DNA of 64,000 bases from Photobacterium sp. Ph5 (GCF_022129445.1 NZ_JADQAQ010000010.1:30126-94125), one strand, 5' to 3'; positions 26,813 to 37,282 are shown, counted from the first letter of the stretch. The notes: generated from the letters alone by a model not told the origin. Numbers and translations: made by a program.

Positions 26813-29089
26813 ATGAGCACTCTATCTACAATGCGAAAACGCTATCTCAGCGATCCCGCTTTTAAGATGTTTAAAAAAGTGTTGCCACCGTTGTCTGAAA
26901 CTGAACGTGAGGCAATGGAAGCAGGGAGTGTATGGTGGGACGGTGAGTTATTTAGCGGTCAGCCTAATTGGAATACATTATTAACATACCCTAAACCTAA
27001 GCTGTCTGATGAAGAGCAAGCTTTTATCGATACTAAGCTTGAAACGTTATTAGCCATGTTAAATGATTATCAGATTGTACAAGAAGATAAAGATTTATCG
27101 CCTGAAGTGTGGCAGTACTTACGCGACGAAAAGTTTTTTTCGTTAATTATTGGTAAGGAATATGGTGGTCTTAATTTTTCAGCACATGCGAATTCAACTA
27201 TTGTTGCCAAAATTGCGACTCGGAGTTTGAGTGCAGCGGTGTGTGTCATGGTGCCTAATTCCTTAGGGCCGGGTGAATTACTGACTCATTACGGGACAGA
27301 AGAGCAGAAGGATTATTGGCTACCACGTTTAGCTAACGGGAAAGATATTCCATGTTTTGCGTTAACTGGTCCAGAAGCGGGATCTGACGCAGGTGGGATC
27401 CCTGATGAAGGTATTGTGTGCTATGGCGAGCATGAGGGTGAAGAAGTATTAGGTTTACGCCTAACATGGAACAAGCGCTATATCACCTTAGCACCCGTTG
27501 CAACAGTATTAGGTCTGGCTTTTAAAATGAAAGATCCTGATGGCCTGCTTGGTGATAAAAAAGAGCTAGGGATCACCTGTGCATTAATTCCTGCTGATCA
27601 CCTTGGAGTTGAGATTGGTGATCGTCACGATCCACTCAATATGGGGTTTATGAACGGACCTACACGTGGTGAAAATGTATTTATTCCGATGGATTGGCTA
27701 ATAGGTGGTCAAGAATATGCAGGAAAAGGTTGGCGAATGCTGGTGGAATGTTTATCTGCCGGTCGGGGTATTTCATTACCTGCACTAGGTACTGCTATTG
27801 GTCATTTAACAGCGAAAACAACAGGTGCATATTCTGTTGTTCGTAAACAGTTTGGTACTTCAATAGGAAATTTTGAAGGTGTTGCTCAAGCGCTTGGCCG
27901 CATTGGTGGTTATACCTATATGCTAGAAGCTGCCCGTACCTTAACCACGACGTCGTTAGATATGGGGCAAACTCCAGGGATTGTTACAGCCATTGCCAAA
28001 TACCACATGACTGAAATGGCACGAACGATCCTAAATGATTCAATGGATGTGCATGCTGGTCGTGCAATTCAGCTTGGCCCAATGAACTACTTAGGTCATC
28101 ATTATTTTGGGATGCCCGTTGCGATCACCGTTGAGGGTGCGAATATTCTGACTCGAAACCTGATGATTTTCGGTCAAGGGGCAACACGTTGCCATCCTTA
28201 TGTACTCAGTGAAATGGAAGCAGCTGCAAATCCAGATGAGAAGCAAGGTGAGGAAGACTTTGATAAGTTGTTATCAAAACATATTGGTTTTGCGATTGGG
28301 AATGTCAGCAAATCATTGCTGAATGCGTTTTCAGGTTCCCGCTTTAATCGTGCTCCCGTTAGTGGTGAAACTGCAGCTTATTATCGTCAATTAGCTAGAA
28401 TGGCAAAAGCATTAGCGGTAAGTGCTGATTTTGCGATGTTAAGCCTTGGTGGTGAGTTAAAACGCCGAGAATTAGTCTCTGCACGTTTAGGCGATGTTTT
28501 AAGTCATCTTTATTTAGCATCGGCAGTATTAAAACGCTATGAAGATGAAGGGCGTCAACAGCAAGATTTACCAATGGTGAAATACGGTGTAGAGCATTGT
28601 TTACATCAATGTGGCGTTGCTTTTAATGATGTGTTTAATAATTTCCCTCGTAAAGGTGTTGGACGTCTACTAAGTACGATTAACTTCCCGTTAGGTATTC
28701 ATTATCACGCACCATCAGATGTGATCGCTATCGAGATCGCTGAAGCATTAATGACTCCTGGTGTACATCGTGAACGACTAACTCATCTTTGTTATGTTGG
28801 TAATAAAGAGGATGATCCTGTTGCTATTATGGAACGTGCCTTTTTAGCTATGCACGAGATCAAACCTTTAGAGCGTAAACTAATGAAAGCAACACGTAGA
28901 GGTGAGATCCCACGCAAATCTTCGTTAACAAATAAGTTACAAGTTGCATTAGATGTGGGAATAATCACAGAAGCAGAGAAGAAAAAAATAGAAAATGCTG
29001 AACAGCTAAGACAAAAAGCGGTTCAAGTGGATCATTTTTGTGCAGACCATTTTAAAAAAGCTCGCATACAACCAGGAAAAGCAGCTTAG
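26813..29089 (+). CDS. fadE: Acyl-CoA dehydrogenase FadE (lacking the N-terminal membrane domain)
   Basis: FAD enzyme for the first step of fatty-acid beta-oxidation, acyl-CoA to trans-2-enoyl-CoA. The 758-aa product matches E. coli FadE (814 aa) from MRKRYLSDPAFKMFKKVLPP onward, with CFALTGPEAGSDAG (FAD and substrate signature), NGPTRGENVF and AITVEGANILTRNLMIFGQGA. The first roughly 60 residues of E. coli FadE, which are hydrophobic, are absent, and the 66-bp upstream gap cannot encode them. The AAAGGATCTG site supports the start. A terminator follows. Confidence 0.96.
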   Translation: MSTLSTMRKRYLSDPAFKMFKKVLPPLSETEREAMEAGSVWWDGELFSGQPNWNTLLTYPKPKLSDEEQAFIDTKLETLLAMLNDYQIVQEDKDLSPEVWQYLRDEKFFSLIIGKEYGGLNFSAHANSTIVAKIATRSLSAAVCVMVPNSLGPGELLTHYGTEEQKDYWLPRLANGKDIPCFALTGPEAGSDAGGIPDEGIVCYGEHEGEEVLGLRLTWNKRYITLAPVATVLGLAFKMKDPDGLLGDKKELGITCALIPADHLGVEIGDRHDPLNMGFMNGPTRGENVFIPMDWLIGGQEYAGKGWRMLVECLSAGRGISLPALGTAIGHLTAKTTGAYSVVRKQFGTSIGNFEGVAQALGRIGGYTYMLEAARTLTTTSLDMGQTPGIVTAIAKYHMTEMARTILNDSMDVHAGRAIQLGPMNYLGHHYFGMPVAITVEGANILTRNLMIFGQGATRCHPYVLSEMEAAANPDEKQGEEDFDKLLSKHIGFAIGNVSKSLLNAFSGSRFNRAPVSGETAAYYRQLARMAKALAVSADFAMLSLGGELKRRELVSARLGDVLSHLYLASAVLKRYEDEGRQQQDLPMVKYGVEHCLHQCGVAFNDVFNNFPRKGVGRLLSTINFPLGIHYHAPSDVIAIEIAEALMTPGVHRERLTHLCYVGNKEDDPVAIMERAFLAMHEIKPLERKLMKATRRGEIPRKSSLTNKLQVALDVGIITEAEKKKIENAEQLRQKAVQVDHFCADHFKKARIQPGKAA

Positions 29090-29128
29090 GTAACTTAGTT
29101 AGTGATATATAAACCTGGAATCTCCCAT

Positions 29129-29156
29129 GTGCCACGCTAAGCGTGGCACTTTTTTT
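29129..29156 (+). terminator. Terminator after fadE
   Basis: Nine-base-pair stem GTGCCACGC (29129-29137) with GCGTGGCAC (29141-29149) and seven T. Confidence 0.9.
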
Positions 29157-29276
29157 GACCAGAAATATCTGTAACACCTCCAACCACTACGGTTTTTATC
29201 ATTTTCTGTCATAAATTTAATGCGAATTTGACGCTAACCTTTTATGCTATCAGCAACTATGTAAGGGAAGTTGAAG

Positions 29277-30479
29277 ATGATCATCAAACCTAAAACTCGT
29301 GGATTTATTTGTACAACAACGCACCCAGTGGGTTGTGAAGAGAACGTAAAAGAACAAATTGCTTATACTAAAGCACAAGGCCCAATTGCGAACGCGCCTA
29401 AACGTGTGTTAGTTGTTGGTTCATCAAGTGGTTATGGCCTATCGTCTCGCATTGCTGCGGCATTTGGCGGCGGTGCTGCAACTATTGGTGTGTTCTTTGA
29501 AAAACCAGGTACAGAAAAGAAACCAGGTACTGCAGGTTGGTATAACTCAGCAGCATTTGACAAGTTTGCGAAAGAAGAAGGTCTTTATTCAAAAAGCTTG
29601 AATGGTGATGCTTTCTCTAACGAAGCAAAACAAAAAACCATTGATTTGATCAAAGAAGATCTTGGTCAAGTTGATATGGTGATTTACTCACTTGCATCAC
29701 CTGTACGTAAATTACCTGAAACAGGTGAAGTGATTCGTTCATGCCTAAAACCAATGGGTGAGACGTACACAGCAACAGCAGTAGATACGAATAAAGATGT
29801 ATTAATCGAAGCAAGCATAGAGCCGGCTACAGAGCAAGAAGTTGCTGATACTGTAACGGTAATGGGCGGCCAAGATTGGGAACTTTGGATTGATGCTCTA
29901 TCTGATGCTGGTGTTCTAGCTGACGGCTGTAAGACGGTTGCTTACAGCTACATCGGTACTGAAATTACATGGCCAATCTATTGGCACGGTGCGCTAGGTC
30001 AAGCGAAGATGGATCTTGATCGTGCAGCGAAAGAGCTAAACGAGAAGCTAACGAAAACTGGCGGCTCTGCGAATGTTGCTGTACTTAAGAGTGTGGTAAC
30101 ACAAGCAAGTGCGGCGATACCTGTAATGCCGCTGTACATCGCAATGGTATTTAAGAAGATGCGTGAAGAAGGTGTACACGAAGGTTGTATGCAGCAAATT
30201 TTACGTATGTTCAATGAGCGTCTATTTAAAGCAGATGGTACAGCAGCCGAAGTGGATGGCGAAAACCGTCTGCGTCTAGATGACTGGGAACTACGCGAAG
30301 ACATTCAACAGCACTGTCGTGATTTATGGCCAAATGTAACCAATGAAAATTTATTTGATGTTGCTGACTATCAGCAATATAAAGATGAGTTTTTAAAGCT
30401 ATTTGGTTTTGGTATTGACGCTGTTGATTATAATGCAGATGTGAATCCTGTTATTGAATTTGATGTGAAAGACATCTAA
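29277..30479 (+). CDS. fabV: Enoyl-ACP reductase FabV
   Basis: NADH-dependent trans-2-enoyl-ACP reductase of fatty-acid elongation, a triclosan-insensitive alternative to FabI. The 400-aa product has the FabV N-terminus [20 protein letters not shown], the Rossmann loop [13 protein letters not shown], and the active-site [26 protein letters not shown] carrying the Y-x8-K pattern. The ATG at 29277 follows AAGGGAAG; TTG at 29271 is rejected. Location next to psrA-fadE places fatty-acid breakdown and synthesis genes side by side. Confidence 0.97.
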   Translation: MIIKPKTRGFICTTTHPVGCEENVKEQIAYTKAQGPIANAPKRVLVVGSSSGYGLSSRIAAAFGGGAATIGVFFEKPGTEKKPGTAGWYNSAAFDKFAKEEGLYSKSLNGDAFSNEAKQKTIDLIKEDLGQVDMVIYSLASPVRKLPETGEVIRSCLKPMGETYTATAVDTNKDVLIEASIEPATEQEVADTVTVMGGQDWELWIDALSDAGVLADGCKTVAYSYIGTEITWPIYWHGALGQAKMDLDRAAKELNEKLTKTGGSANVAVLKSVVTQASAAIPVMPLYIAMVFKKMREEGVHEGCMQQILRMFNERLFKADGTAAEVDGENRLRLDDWELREDIQQHCRDLWPNVTNENLFDVADYQQYKDEFLKLFGFGIDAVDYNADVNPVIEFDVKDI

Positions 30480-30488
30480 TTTAAGACA

Positions 30489-30520
30489 AATAAAAAAACC
30501 GCCGAAAGGCGGTTTTTTTA
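30489..30520. terminator. Bidirectional terminator after fabV
   Basis: AAAAACCGCC/GGCGGTTTTT stem around a GAAA loop at about 30494-30517 with A- and T-runs on both sides. It also follows the small minus-strand gene. Confidence 0.9.
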
Positions 30521-30543
30521 TTTTTTTGATTCATCAATATAAT

Positions 30544-30678
30544 CTACTTATTGTGTTTTTTTTGTCTATAGATCCAACCACATTGGTTACAGAGATGAAT
30601 TCTTCTAATGTAAATCTTGTGCCATAGTTTTCGTTTTATTCTTCCTACATCAAAACTTGCGCACTTTTCGCACTGCAT
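30544..30678 (-). CDS. Small CxxC/CxxC protein (zinc-ribbon-like), 44 aa
   Basis: An unlisted short frame on the minus strand: MQCEKC at the start and LCNQCGW near the end give Cys3-x2-Cys6 and Cys30-x2-Cys33, the layout of a treble-clef or zinc-ribbon metal site, within a very basic protein (many Lys and Arg). AGGAGA lies eight bases upstream of the ATG. It is followed by a terminator. It sits 143 bp after phoQ on the same strand, so it may be a distal member of that operon or have its own promoter. No family name is claimed; nucleic-acid binding is possible. Confidence 0.65.
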   Translation of the reverse strand: MQCEKCASFDVGRIKRKLWHKIYIRRIHLCNQCGWIYRQKKHNK

Positions 30679-30821
30679 TTATTAACTCTCCTAGCTATTA
30701 ATAAATTACCAGTGATAGTTTTAACGATTAGAGATTTGATGTCTATGAGTGCGCGTCAAATTTTTGGCGTTTCAGTGGCGTACATTCGTTTATTCGGCCT
30801 GTCATAAATTTTTAATATTTG

Positions 30822-32171
30822 TTAATCATTAAGTTTTGGTAATGTAATGATAAAGGCTGCACCCTCTAATGGTGAATCTTCAACACAGATAGTCCCTTGA
30901 TAGCTGTCGATAATTTCATTACATACCGATAAACCAATACCTTGACCTGGATTTAGCTGATCAGATCGTATACCTCTCTGAAAAATGGCTTCTCTCATAT
31001 CAGGTTTTACACCCGGGCCATCATCCTCAATCTTAATGGTAAAGTGAGTATTAGTTTCAGTGACAGTAATATGTACTTGGCTGATACAAAAACGAAAAGA
31101 GTTTTCGAGCATGTTGCCGAATAATTCCATTAAATCATCTTTATTCAACGGTAACATGACATCATCATTAAAGTGATAATGTAATTGCGCTTGTTTGTCA
31201 GCATAAATTTTGCCAAGCATTAAGCTAAGGCTATTAACAACGGGCATTAATTGCGAATTACTTTTTTGTAACCCTTGTTGACCCACCATCGCACGTTTTA
31301 GCTGATATTGGACAAGATCATCCATTTGGCTGATTTGTTCCATAATGCGTTGATTTAGCTCCTGGCGCTCTAGGGATTTATCATCCAATAATGCATTGGT
31401 TGCGGCTAAGCGGGTTTTCAAACTGTGGGCGAGATCATCCATCGCATGACGATAACGTCCTTTTTGATCACTGCTTATACGGTTTAGGCGGTTAACCGCT
31501 TTAGTCACTTCTTGCAGTTCCATAGGGTAATCATTATCGAGTTTTTCTCGTTTAGCTTCTGCCATTTGATCGAGCTGAGAGGCTAATTTTCGTAACGGTT
31601 GGAAACCCCAGTGAAAAGCCGCAATAAGAAATGCAACAGCAATAAGAACAAACAGGCCAAGATAAAATGCTGTGCGTTGGTGGAGCTTTTCTAATGATCT
31701 TTCATAATCATTGGCTGAGCGTAATACAACAAGTTGATAAATACTGCCATTTTCTTTATCACGACTGAGGTTATAAGCGATATAGCCTTTATCATCTCCC
31801 ATTTTTATTAGGGTAGGGGTTGGAATTTCTTCTGGAAGATAACGACAAACGTTTTTTAAATTCGCTTTATTTGCTTCATGAGATAACCAGGTCGTGTTAT
31901 CTGCTTGATCACATACTACGGCAATATAATCGGTGTCTGATGGGTCCAGAGAATCAATCCACTTATCAACATCTTTGATTAAGCCGGCACGGTTAAGTTG
32001 AGCAACAACCATTGGCATTTGAGCGACAAGCTCTGAAGAGTAGGATGCCATATAGCTTTGAGAATAAAGCTTGTTAATCACACCGGCTAAGGCCGATGTG
32101 ACTAATGCGATAATAGCAACAGAGGTGATTAAAACTCGACGTCTTAAACGCGGCTGTATAAGTTTATTCAT
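30822..32171 (-). CDS. phoQ: PhoQ-like sensor histidine kinase
   Basis: Inner-membrane sensor kinase, partner of PhoP, expected to respond to divalent cations, antimicrobial peptides or pH. The 449-aa product has membrane spans at about 11-33 and 169-189 enclosing a periplasmic domain, then HAMP, the H-box DLAHSLKTRL with His249, N-box NMLENSFRFC, and G-boxes DDGPGV and GQGIGLSV. In most PhoQ proteins the H-box reads HSLKTPL; here Arg254 replaces Pro. It overlaps phoP by 4 bp. Confidence 0.87.
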   Translation of the reverse strand: MNKLIQPRLRRRVLITSVAIIALVTSALAGVINKLYSQSYMASYSSELVAQMPMVVAQLNRAGLIKDVDKWIDSLDPSDTDYIAVVCDQADNTTWLSHEANKANLKNVCRYLPEEIPTPTLIKMGDDKGYIAYNLSRDKENGSIYQLVVLRSANDYERSLEKLHQRTAFYLGLFVLIAVAFLIAAFHWGFQPLRKLASQLDQMAEAKREKLDNDYPMELQEVTKAVNRLNRISSDQKGRYRHAMDDLAHSLKTRLAATNALLDDKSLERQELNQRIMEQISQMDDLVQYQLKRAMVGQQGLQKSNSQLMPVVNSLSLMLGKIYADKQAQLHYHFNDDVMLPLNKDDLMELFGNMLENSFRFCISQVHITVTETNTHFTIKIEDDGPGVKPDMREAIFQRGIRSDQLNPGQGIGLSVCNEIIDSYQGTICVEDSPLEGAAFIITLPKLND

Positions 32172-32842
32172 TGGGCATTAAGTTCAAAAATATACCCTTG
32201 ACCACGAATGGTTGATATCGGGTTATCTTGACCTGTTTTGGTGAATTTTTTACGTAGACGACTAATCATAACTTCGATGGTATTTGGATCACCTTCCTGA
32301 TCTTCATATAGCACGTCGAGTAAGCGTTGCTTTGATACAACCTGGCGGCTATGACGCATAAGGTATTCAAGTAAGTCATATTCAAAAGCGGTTAATTCTA
32401 ATAGTGTTTCATGAACATAAACTTGCTTGGCAAGGAGATCTACACGGATATCGCCTGCGGTCATTTCTGGCTTTACAAAACCAGCGCTCCGGCGAACAAG
32501 TGCGCTTAAACGAGCAACCATTTCTTCTTTTTGGAATGGTTTAACAAGATAATCATCAGCACCGGCTTCAAGGCCTGTTACTTTGTCTTGCCAATTTGAA
32601 CGCGCAGTAAGAATAAGAATAGGAAGGCGAAGGCCTTTTTTACGCATATCTTTAATTAAGCTAATGCCGTCTCGATCGGGTAAACCAATATCAACAATCG
32701 CAATATCATTGGGGTAGTTTTCAGCGAAGAATAATCCTTCTTCTGCGGTATTAGCACATTGAACTTGGTTGCCTAATTCACTGAGTTGAGATTTTAAGTG
32801 ATGGCTAAGGATTGCATCGTCTTCGACAATAAGAATTCGCAT
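32168..32842 (-). CDS. phoP: PhoP-like response regulator (OmpR family)
   Basis: DNA-binding response regulator of the PhoPQ system. The 224-aa product has the acidic pocket VEDD (8-9), phosphoacceptor Asp51 in VDIGLPDRDG, the conserved Thr in LTARS and Lys in LVKPF, then a C-terminal winged helix with TIEVMISRLRKKF and GQGYIFE. First gene of a two-gene operon with phoQ. Upstream, the inverted repeat CTATGGT...ACCATAG (about 32886-32934) is of unknown use. Confidence 0.93.
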   Translation of the reverse strand: MRILIVEDDAILSHHLKSQLSELGNQVQCANTAEEGLFFAENYPNDIAIVDIGLPDRDGISLIKDMRKKGLRLPILILTARSNWQDKVTGLEAGADDYLVKPFQKEEMVARLSALVRRSAGFVKPEMTAGDIRVDLLAKQVYVHETLLELTAFEYDLLEYLMRHSRQVVSKQRLLDVLYEDQEGDPNTIEVMISRLRKKFTKTGQDNPISTIRGQGYIFELNAQ

Positions 32843-33128
32843 AAATTAAAGCACCCAAGGTTGTTGATTATAGTTATAAACATCTATGGTACGAAATATT
32901 GCAATTATTCGCATTATTTATGATGACCATAGACTTAAAATTTGAACGTCATAGCAGAATAGGTAGTAATAAGCCACATTGCTATAGTGTGTTATTAACT
33001 AAAGGGTTTGATTAATAACAAATTAACGCTACAGGTCTTAGTGTAGGTATATTGACTGAATAGGGGCTGACTCATGAGATAACTCATTAATCAGCCCTTA
33101 TTAGAGAGAGTAGTATTATCGTCAATAG

Positions 33129-34811
33129 TTACTTTAAAATAATAATTAACGTACCTGCGATAGTGAGTAAAACGTTAGCGATAGCATAGGTGCCAGCATA
33201 ACCTAAAGCAGGGATAGTACTGCGAGCATGAGCGTTGATCATATCCATAGCCGGAGCGCATGTACGTGCACCAATAATGGCGCCAAAAAGTAGCGCACGG
33301 TTCATTTTAAGTACATAAGCACCAAATAGGTAGGCTAATACAACAGGGATCACACTCACCATCAAACTGGTGACAAAAACGGTTAAACCGATATGACCAA
33401 TGGATTCAAAAAGGTTAGAGCCCGCACTTAAGCCAATACCGACCATGAAGACCATTAAGCCTAAATCTTTCGCCATGTTGAGTGCCCCTTGAGGGACATA
33501 ACCGAAAGTAGGGTGGTTGGCACGTAAAAATCCAAGCGTTATACCGGCAATTAAAAGGCCTGCAGCACTACCTAAACCAAACGCGATATGGCCAAATTTC
33601 ATGGTAACTAAACCAAGTAGTAAACCTATGATAAAGAAACAACAAAAAGCTAATAAATCTGCGATCTGGCTATGAATAGAAATAAAGCCAATGCGTTCTG
33701 CTAAACCATGAACTCGACTTTTTTCGCCACTCACTTGCAGAATGTCGCCTTTGTTTAACAGAATGTTGTGATCCATCGGCATTTCTATTTGAGCACGAAC
33801 AACACGGTTTAAGAAACAACCGTACTCTGAAAGGTTCAGCTCTGATAAACGTTTACCGGCAATACCATCATTTTTGACCACGATTTCTTCTTCAATAATG
33901 CGAAGATCTAATAAATCACGATCAAAAACTTCTTTACCATTACGGAAACTAGGATCAAGACGAGCGTGACTATCGGGGTAACCAACTAATGCAATTTCAT
34001 CACCTTCTTGTAAAATAGCATCACCGTCAGGGTTAGCTAAAATACCATTACGACGAACACGTTCAATATAACAGCCTGTTTGGCGGTAAATACCTAATTC
34101 ACGAAGGTTACGACCATCAATCCAATTAATTAGCTCGGGGCCAACGCGATAAGCTCGAATAATGGGTAAATACACTTTTCGTTGTGCTACTTCACCAATA
34201 CCACGTTCACGAGCGATCTGTTGTGATGATTCAGCTAGATTCTGTTTTTGTAGTGTAGGCATGAGTTTCGCAAGGAAAATTAAGCTTACTAAACCTACAA
34301 GATACGACATAGCATAACCAACGCTTAAACTCTCTGTCAGCTGCTTAATCATTGTTGGATCGGTGATGCCTGAAAGCCCGGTATTTAATGCGTCTTTAGC
34401 GCCCACTAATACAGGCGTTGCCGTTAGTGAACCTGCCATTAAACCTGTCGCAAGGCCAATATCCATATGAAGATAATGCGCCATTGTCATGGTTATCGCG
34501 ATGGAGGAAAGCAAAACGACGAGTGCAAGTAAAAGGTAGTGTTTACCGTCTCGAAAAAAGATGCCGAAAAAGTTTGGGCCAGCTTCAATACCTACACAAA
34601 AAATAAACAGCATAAAGCCAATGTTTAATGCGTCAGTATCAAAAGTAAAACCAGCATTACCAAAAAGCAGTGCCGTGACTAAAACGCCAATAGAATTACC
34701 TAAGCTCATCTTACCAAAGCGTATTTTGCCAATACTTAAACCAACGGCAAGAACAACAAAGAGTAATAAAATATCATTATGGTGTAGAAGTGCTGCTACA
34801 TCAATGTTCAC
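33129..34811 (-). CDS. ybjL: YbjL family putative transporter (AspT/YidE type)
   Basis: Membrane protein of the aspartate:alanine exchanger superfamily; the E. coli homologue has been linked to dicarboxylate/glutamate handling, but the substrate here is open. The 560-aa product has five or so N-terminal spans, two central RCK_C (TrkA-C) domains (about 200-375), and a second group of spans with [17 protein letters not shown] [14 protein letters not shown]. It matches E. coli YbjL (561 aa) from end to end. grxA is the next upstream gene region, as in E. coli. Confidence 0.93.
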   Translation of the reverse strand: MNIDVAALLHHNDILLLFVVLAVGLSIGKIRFGKMSLGNSIGVLVTALLFGNAGFTFDTDALNIGFMLFIFCVGIEAGPNFFGIFFRDGKHYLLLALVVLLSSIAITMTMAHYLHMDIGLATGLMAGSLTATPVLVGAKDALNTGLSGITDPTMIKQLTESLSVGYAMSYLVGLVSLIFLAKLMPTLQKQNLAESSQQIARERGIGEVAQRKVYLPIIRAYRVGPELINWIDGRNLRELGIYRQTGCYIERVRRNGILANPDGDAILQEGDEIALVGYPDSHARLDPSFRNGKEVFDRDLLDLRIIEEEIVVKNDGIAGKRLSELNLSEYGCFLNRVVRAQIEMPMDHNILLNKGDILQVSGEKSRVHGLAERIGFISIHSQIADLLAFCCFFIIGLLLGLVTMKFGHIAFGLGSAAGLLIAGITLGFLRANHPTFGYVPQGALNMAKDLGLMVFMVGIGLSAGSNLFESIGHIGLTVFVTSLMVSVIPVVLAYLFGAYVLKMNRALLFGAIIGARTCAPAMDMINAHARSTIPALGYAGTYAIANVLLTIAGTLIIILK

Positions 34812-35037
34812 AACAGAATTTCCGACAATAGTGGGGAAGTAAAAGTAGTCAAATTCTAGCTGATTTTTGCAGAGTGTTATAGCGTATATTCTAAAAAAAT
34901 ATTGAAAGTTAGCATTAATAACTTATTAATGTGAATTATTTATATCAAGGGACAAGAGTGAAGATAAGATGGATTACTGTACGTTAAAAATACTGTTCAT
35001 TTAGGTTGTCAGTAAGTAATAAAAGAGTGGTAATAAA

Positions 35038-35061
35038 AAAGGCCGAACAATGTCGACCTTT
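35038..35061 (-). terminator. Terminator of grxA
   Basis: Stem arms 35038-35046 and 35053-35061 contain one mismatch on the plus strand that becomes a G-U pair on the minus strand, followed by T-run; direction therefore matches grxA. Confidence 0.75.
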
Positions 35062-35080
35062 TATGAATTGCATATGATTC

Positions 35081-35344
35081 TTATTTGAACAGTAGGTTAT
35101 GTTCTTTAGAGTAAGCTTCAAATTCAGTGCAGCCGCCAATGTGCTCCTGATCAACAAAAATCTGTGGCACTGTTTCAACAGGCTTACCTACCGTTTTTTC
35201 TAGATCAGCTTTACTAATGCCTTCCGCGTGAATATCAACATAACGGAAGTTAAAGTCGTCACGCTCTTCTTTAATTTTTTCTGCTAATTCCTTAGCACGT
35301 ACACAGAATGGGCAACCTGGGCGACCAAAAATAACTACGAACAT
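35081..35344 (-). CDS. grxA: Glutaredoxin 1
   Basis: GSH-dependent disulfide reductase, electron donor to ribonucleotide reductase. The 87-aa product begins MFVVIFGRPGCPFC with redox cysteines Cys11 and Cys14 and has the GSH-binding TVPQIFVDQ and GGCTEF segments. E. coli GrxA has Tyr where this protein has Cys in GGCTEF, giving a third cysteine. The start follows AGGAGA. Stand-alone gene with its own terminator, near ybjL as in E. coli. Confidence 0.95.
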   Translation of the reverse strand: MFVVIFGRPGCPFCVRAKELAEKIKEERDDFNFRYVDIHAEGISKADLEKTVGKPVETVPQIFVDQEHIGGCTEFEAYSKEHNLLFK

Positions 35345-35476
35345 AAAATCTCTCCTACAAAATTATGTTGTTACTATAACGTGTGTTTATTGATAGAGAA
35401 AGTGGGATTTTCCTGTTAGAGCAATAGATAAAACCGATGGTGAGACGTAGTTCAAGATGGGATGGTGACAAATAGT

Positions 35477-35501
35477 AAAGCCAAGCACGAGGCTTGGCTT
35501 T
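35477..35501 (-). terminator. Terminator of the porin gene
   Basis: Ten-base-pair stem AAAGCCAAGC (35477-35486) with GCTTGGCTTT (35492-35501), 20 bp past the porin stop. Confidence 0.85.
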
Positions 35502-35520
35502 AATTACTGCTTAGGGCAAT

Positions 35521-36474
35521 TTAGAAGTCGTAACGAATACCCATTTGTAATTCGTCATCTTCACCATCAATTTGATTAAATAGGTAACCTGCATAAGTAC
35601 GTAGGTTCTTATTGAACTTATAGATACCTTCCAGTACAAAGTAATCTACCTTGTCAGTTTTTACGCCACCGTCTTCAGATTGCTTAAAGTTGTATGCTGC
35701 TTGAGCGATAAATTGATTCATTTTAAAAGCTGTTGCTAGCTCATAGCCTGTTAGGTCGGTATTACCGTCTTCGCCGCTAGCGTAAGTAGCTGCTGCGTAG
35801 AAATTATTGAATTCATAGCTTGCTGCTAAGTTATATTGGTTAGCATCAACGTCAACACCGTCTTGACCACTCACATAACCAGCGCCTAAAGATAAGCCGA
35901 ATGGGAAGGCATATTGTGCAGCAATGCCGTAGCTATCTGAATCTTTTACAGCATCATTGTTTTCAGCAATGTAGTTAGCTGAAACTGTGAAGTTATTGAA
36001 TTCACCCGCATATAAAAAGTTATTCTCACGCTTATCTTTGTTACCATCAACAAGATCAACACCGTCACCACCGAAAGTAGCAAGAATATCCGTGTAATCT
36101 GTCAGCATAACTTGTGCTGAGTCTTGCTTACCGTAAGAGAACGCACCTGCTTGAGTATCAAATCCTGCATATACGTAACGACTTTTTACTGTCGAGTCAC
36201 TACTATCAGAAATTTCAGCTTCATACTTACCAAAAGCAGTGACTTGATCATTAATCTTTGCTTTACCTTTTAGATTAATACGAGCACGGCTCTTATCTTT
36301 AAAAGCATTACCAGCGCCATCATCACCTTTATTTGCATCAGATAGGTTAAAACGCGCTTCAGCACGACCACCAATACTTAGTGATTTATCATCATCTTGA
36401 TAAACAGTTGCAGCGTTTACTGTACCTGCTGCTAATGACGCTAAAATTGCCGATGCCAATGCTACTTTTTTCAT
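35521..36474 (-). CDS. Outer-membrane porin (OmpL/OmpU-like general porin)
   Basis: Trimeric beta-barrel porin for small solutes. The 317-aa precursor has a Sec signal MKKVALASAILASLAAGTVNA cleaved before ATVYQDD, then amphipathic beta strands with acidic loops rich in Asp and Gly, and a C-terminal MGIRYDF with the terminal Phe recognised by the Bam machinery. The motif GRAEARFNLSD follows the first strand as in gammaproteobacterial porins. Codon use suggests high expression. The long upstream region suggests complex control. It cannot be assigned to a specific Omp name from sequence alone. Confidence 0.88.
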   Translation of the reverse strand: MKKVALASAILASLAAGTVNAATVYQDDDKSLSIGGRAEARFNLSDANKGDDGAGNAFKDKSRARINLKGKAKINDQVTAFGKYEAEISDSSDSTVKSRYVYAGFDTQAGAFSYGKQDSAQVMLTDYTDILATFGGDGVDLVDGNKDKRENNFLYAGEFNNFTVSANYIAENNDAVKDSDSYGIAAQYAFPFGLSLGAGYVSGQDGVDVDANQYNLAASYEFNNFYAAATYASGEDGNTDLTGYELATAFKMNQFIAQAAYNFKQSEDGGVKTDKVDYFVLEGIYKFNKNLRTYAGYLFNQIDGEDDELQMGIRYDF

Positions 36475-37282
36475 TTTCTAATCCCCTAGAAAGAGTGTTA
36501 TTTGGGCTTCAGTGCCTCTTGAATGAGAGCAGATTAGTGCATGAATGTTAAAGTTATGTGTAAGTTAAAAGTTACTTTTATTACATATATCAATGAGCTA
36601 AGTAGGTGTTTAATGTTAACTGCTATGTATGTTGTTAAAAGTATATTTGATCATAATAAAATCTTTGGTCATATAAATGCGTAGACGAAGTCATTAGTTA
36701 AGGCTGTTTTTAAGACGGTGAGTAAATTGATAGTGAATAGGTAGTTGGGGGCTGAATTAATCGCGATTAAAGATGCTCATAATGTAGCGATCATTATGTT
36801 GTAGACAACTATGACTTTTTAATGTGTCATTTAATCGCTTTAGAGTATAAATGATAATGAAAGTACCATTTTAATCACTAGTTATGGCTGAATATGATTA
36901 TTTATATGACAAATAAATTGTATTTTTGAGGTGTTTTTTTATGTCACTATATTTAGTGTAAATTTAAATGTGTGAATTGTTATGCGTAAATTGTTTTTTG
37001 TTGCTTTAAAATCAATTGGTTAATAATTGTCATTATATCATTATTCTTTTTAGGTATATACTTATTCATAATTTAATATTCACTAACAGAATTTTGCACT
37101 TGTTATTATCAAAATACTTTACAAAATAGAATTAATCCTCGTTTTTTTGTTTTTTATTGCCTTTTTTGTAGTTTTTACATTGATCTGGATCGCACCATCA
37201 ATTAGAATTCGCGGCGCATTTAGGATGCAACCACATTTTAAGATTTATCACTTTTGTTGAATTACTCCTGCAGGGGAAATAG
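36475..37282. other. Divergent control region between porin and acetate transporter genes
   Basis: 808 bp of AT-rich DNA without a convincing gene. It must hold the minus-strand porin promoter and the plus-strand satP promoter. The only recognisable element is a TTGAT-N4-ATC site near satP, listed separately. Confidence 0.5.
37180..37193 (+). promoter_or_regulatory. Candidate FNR/CRP-type site upstream of satP
   Basis: TTGATCTGGATCGC keeps eight of ten specified bases of the FNR box TTGAT-N4-ATCAA and overlaps a weaker CRP-like arrangement. It lies 90 bp before the satP start. Oxygen or cAMP control of acetate uptake would be sensible, but this is inference. Confidence 0.35.

Noticed and set aside
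32843..32960. PhoP box for autoregulation upstream of phoP.
   Set aside because: Only one TGTTTA half-site is visible; the second repeat at the required spacing is missing.
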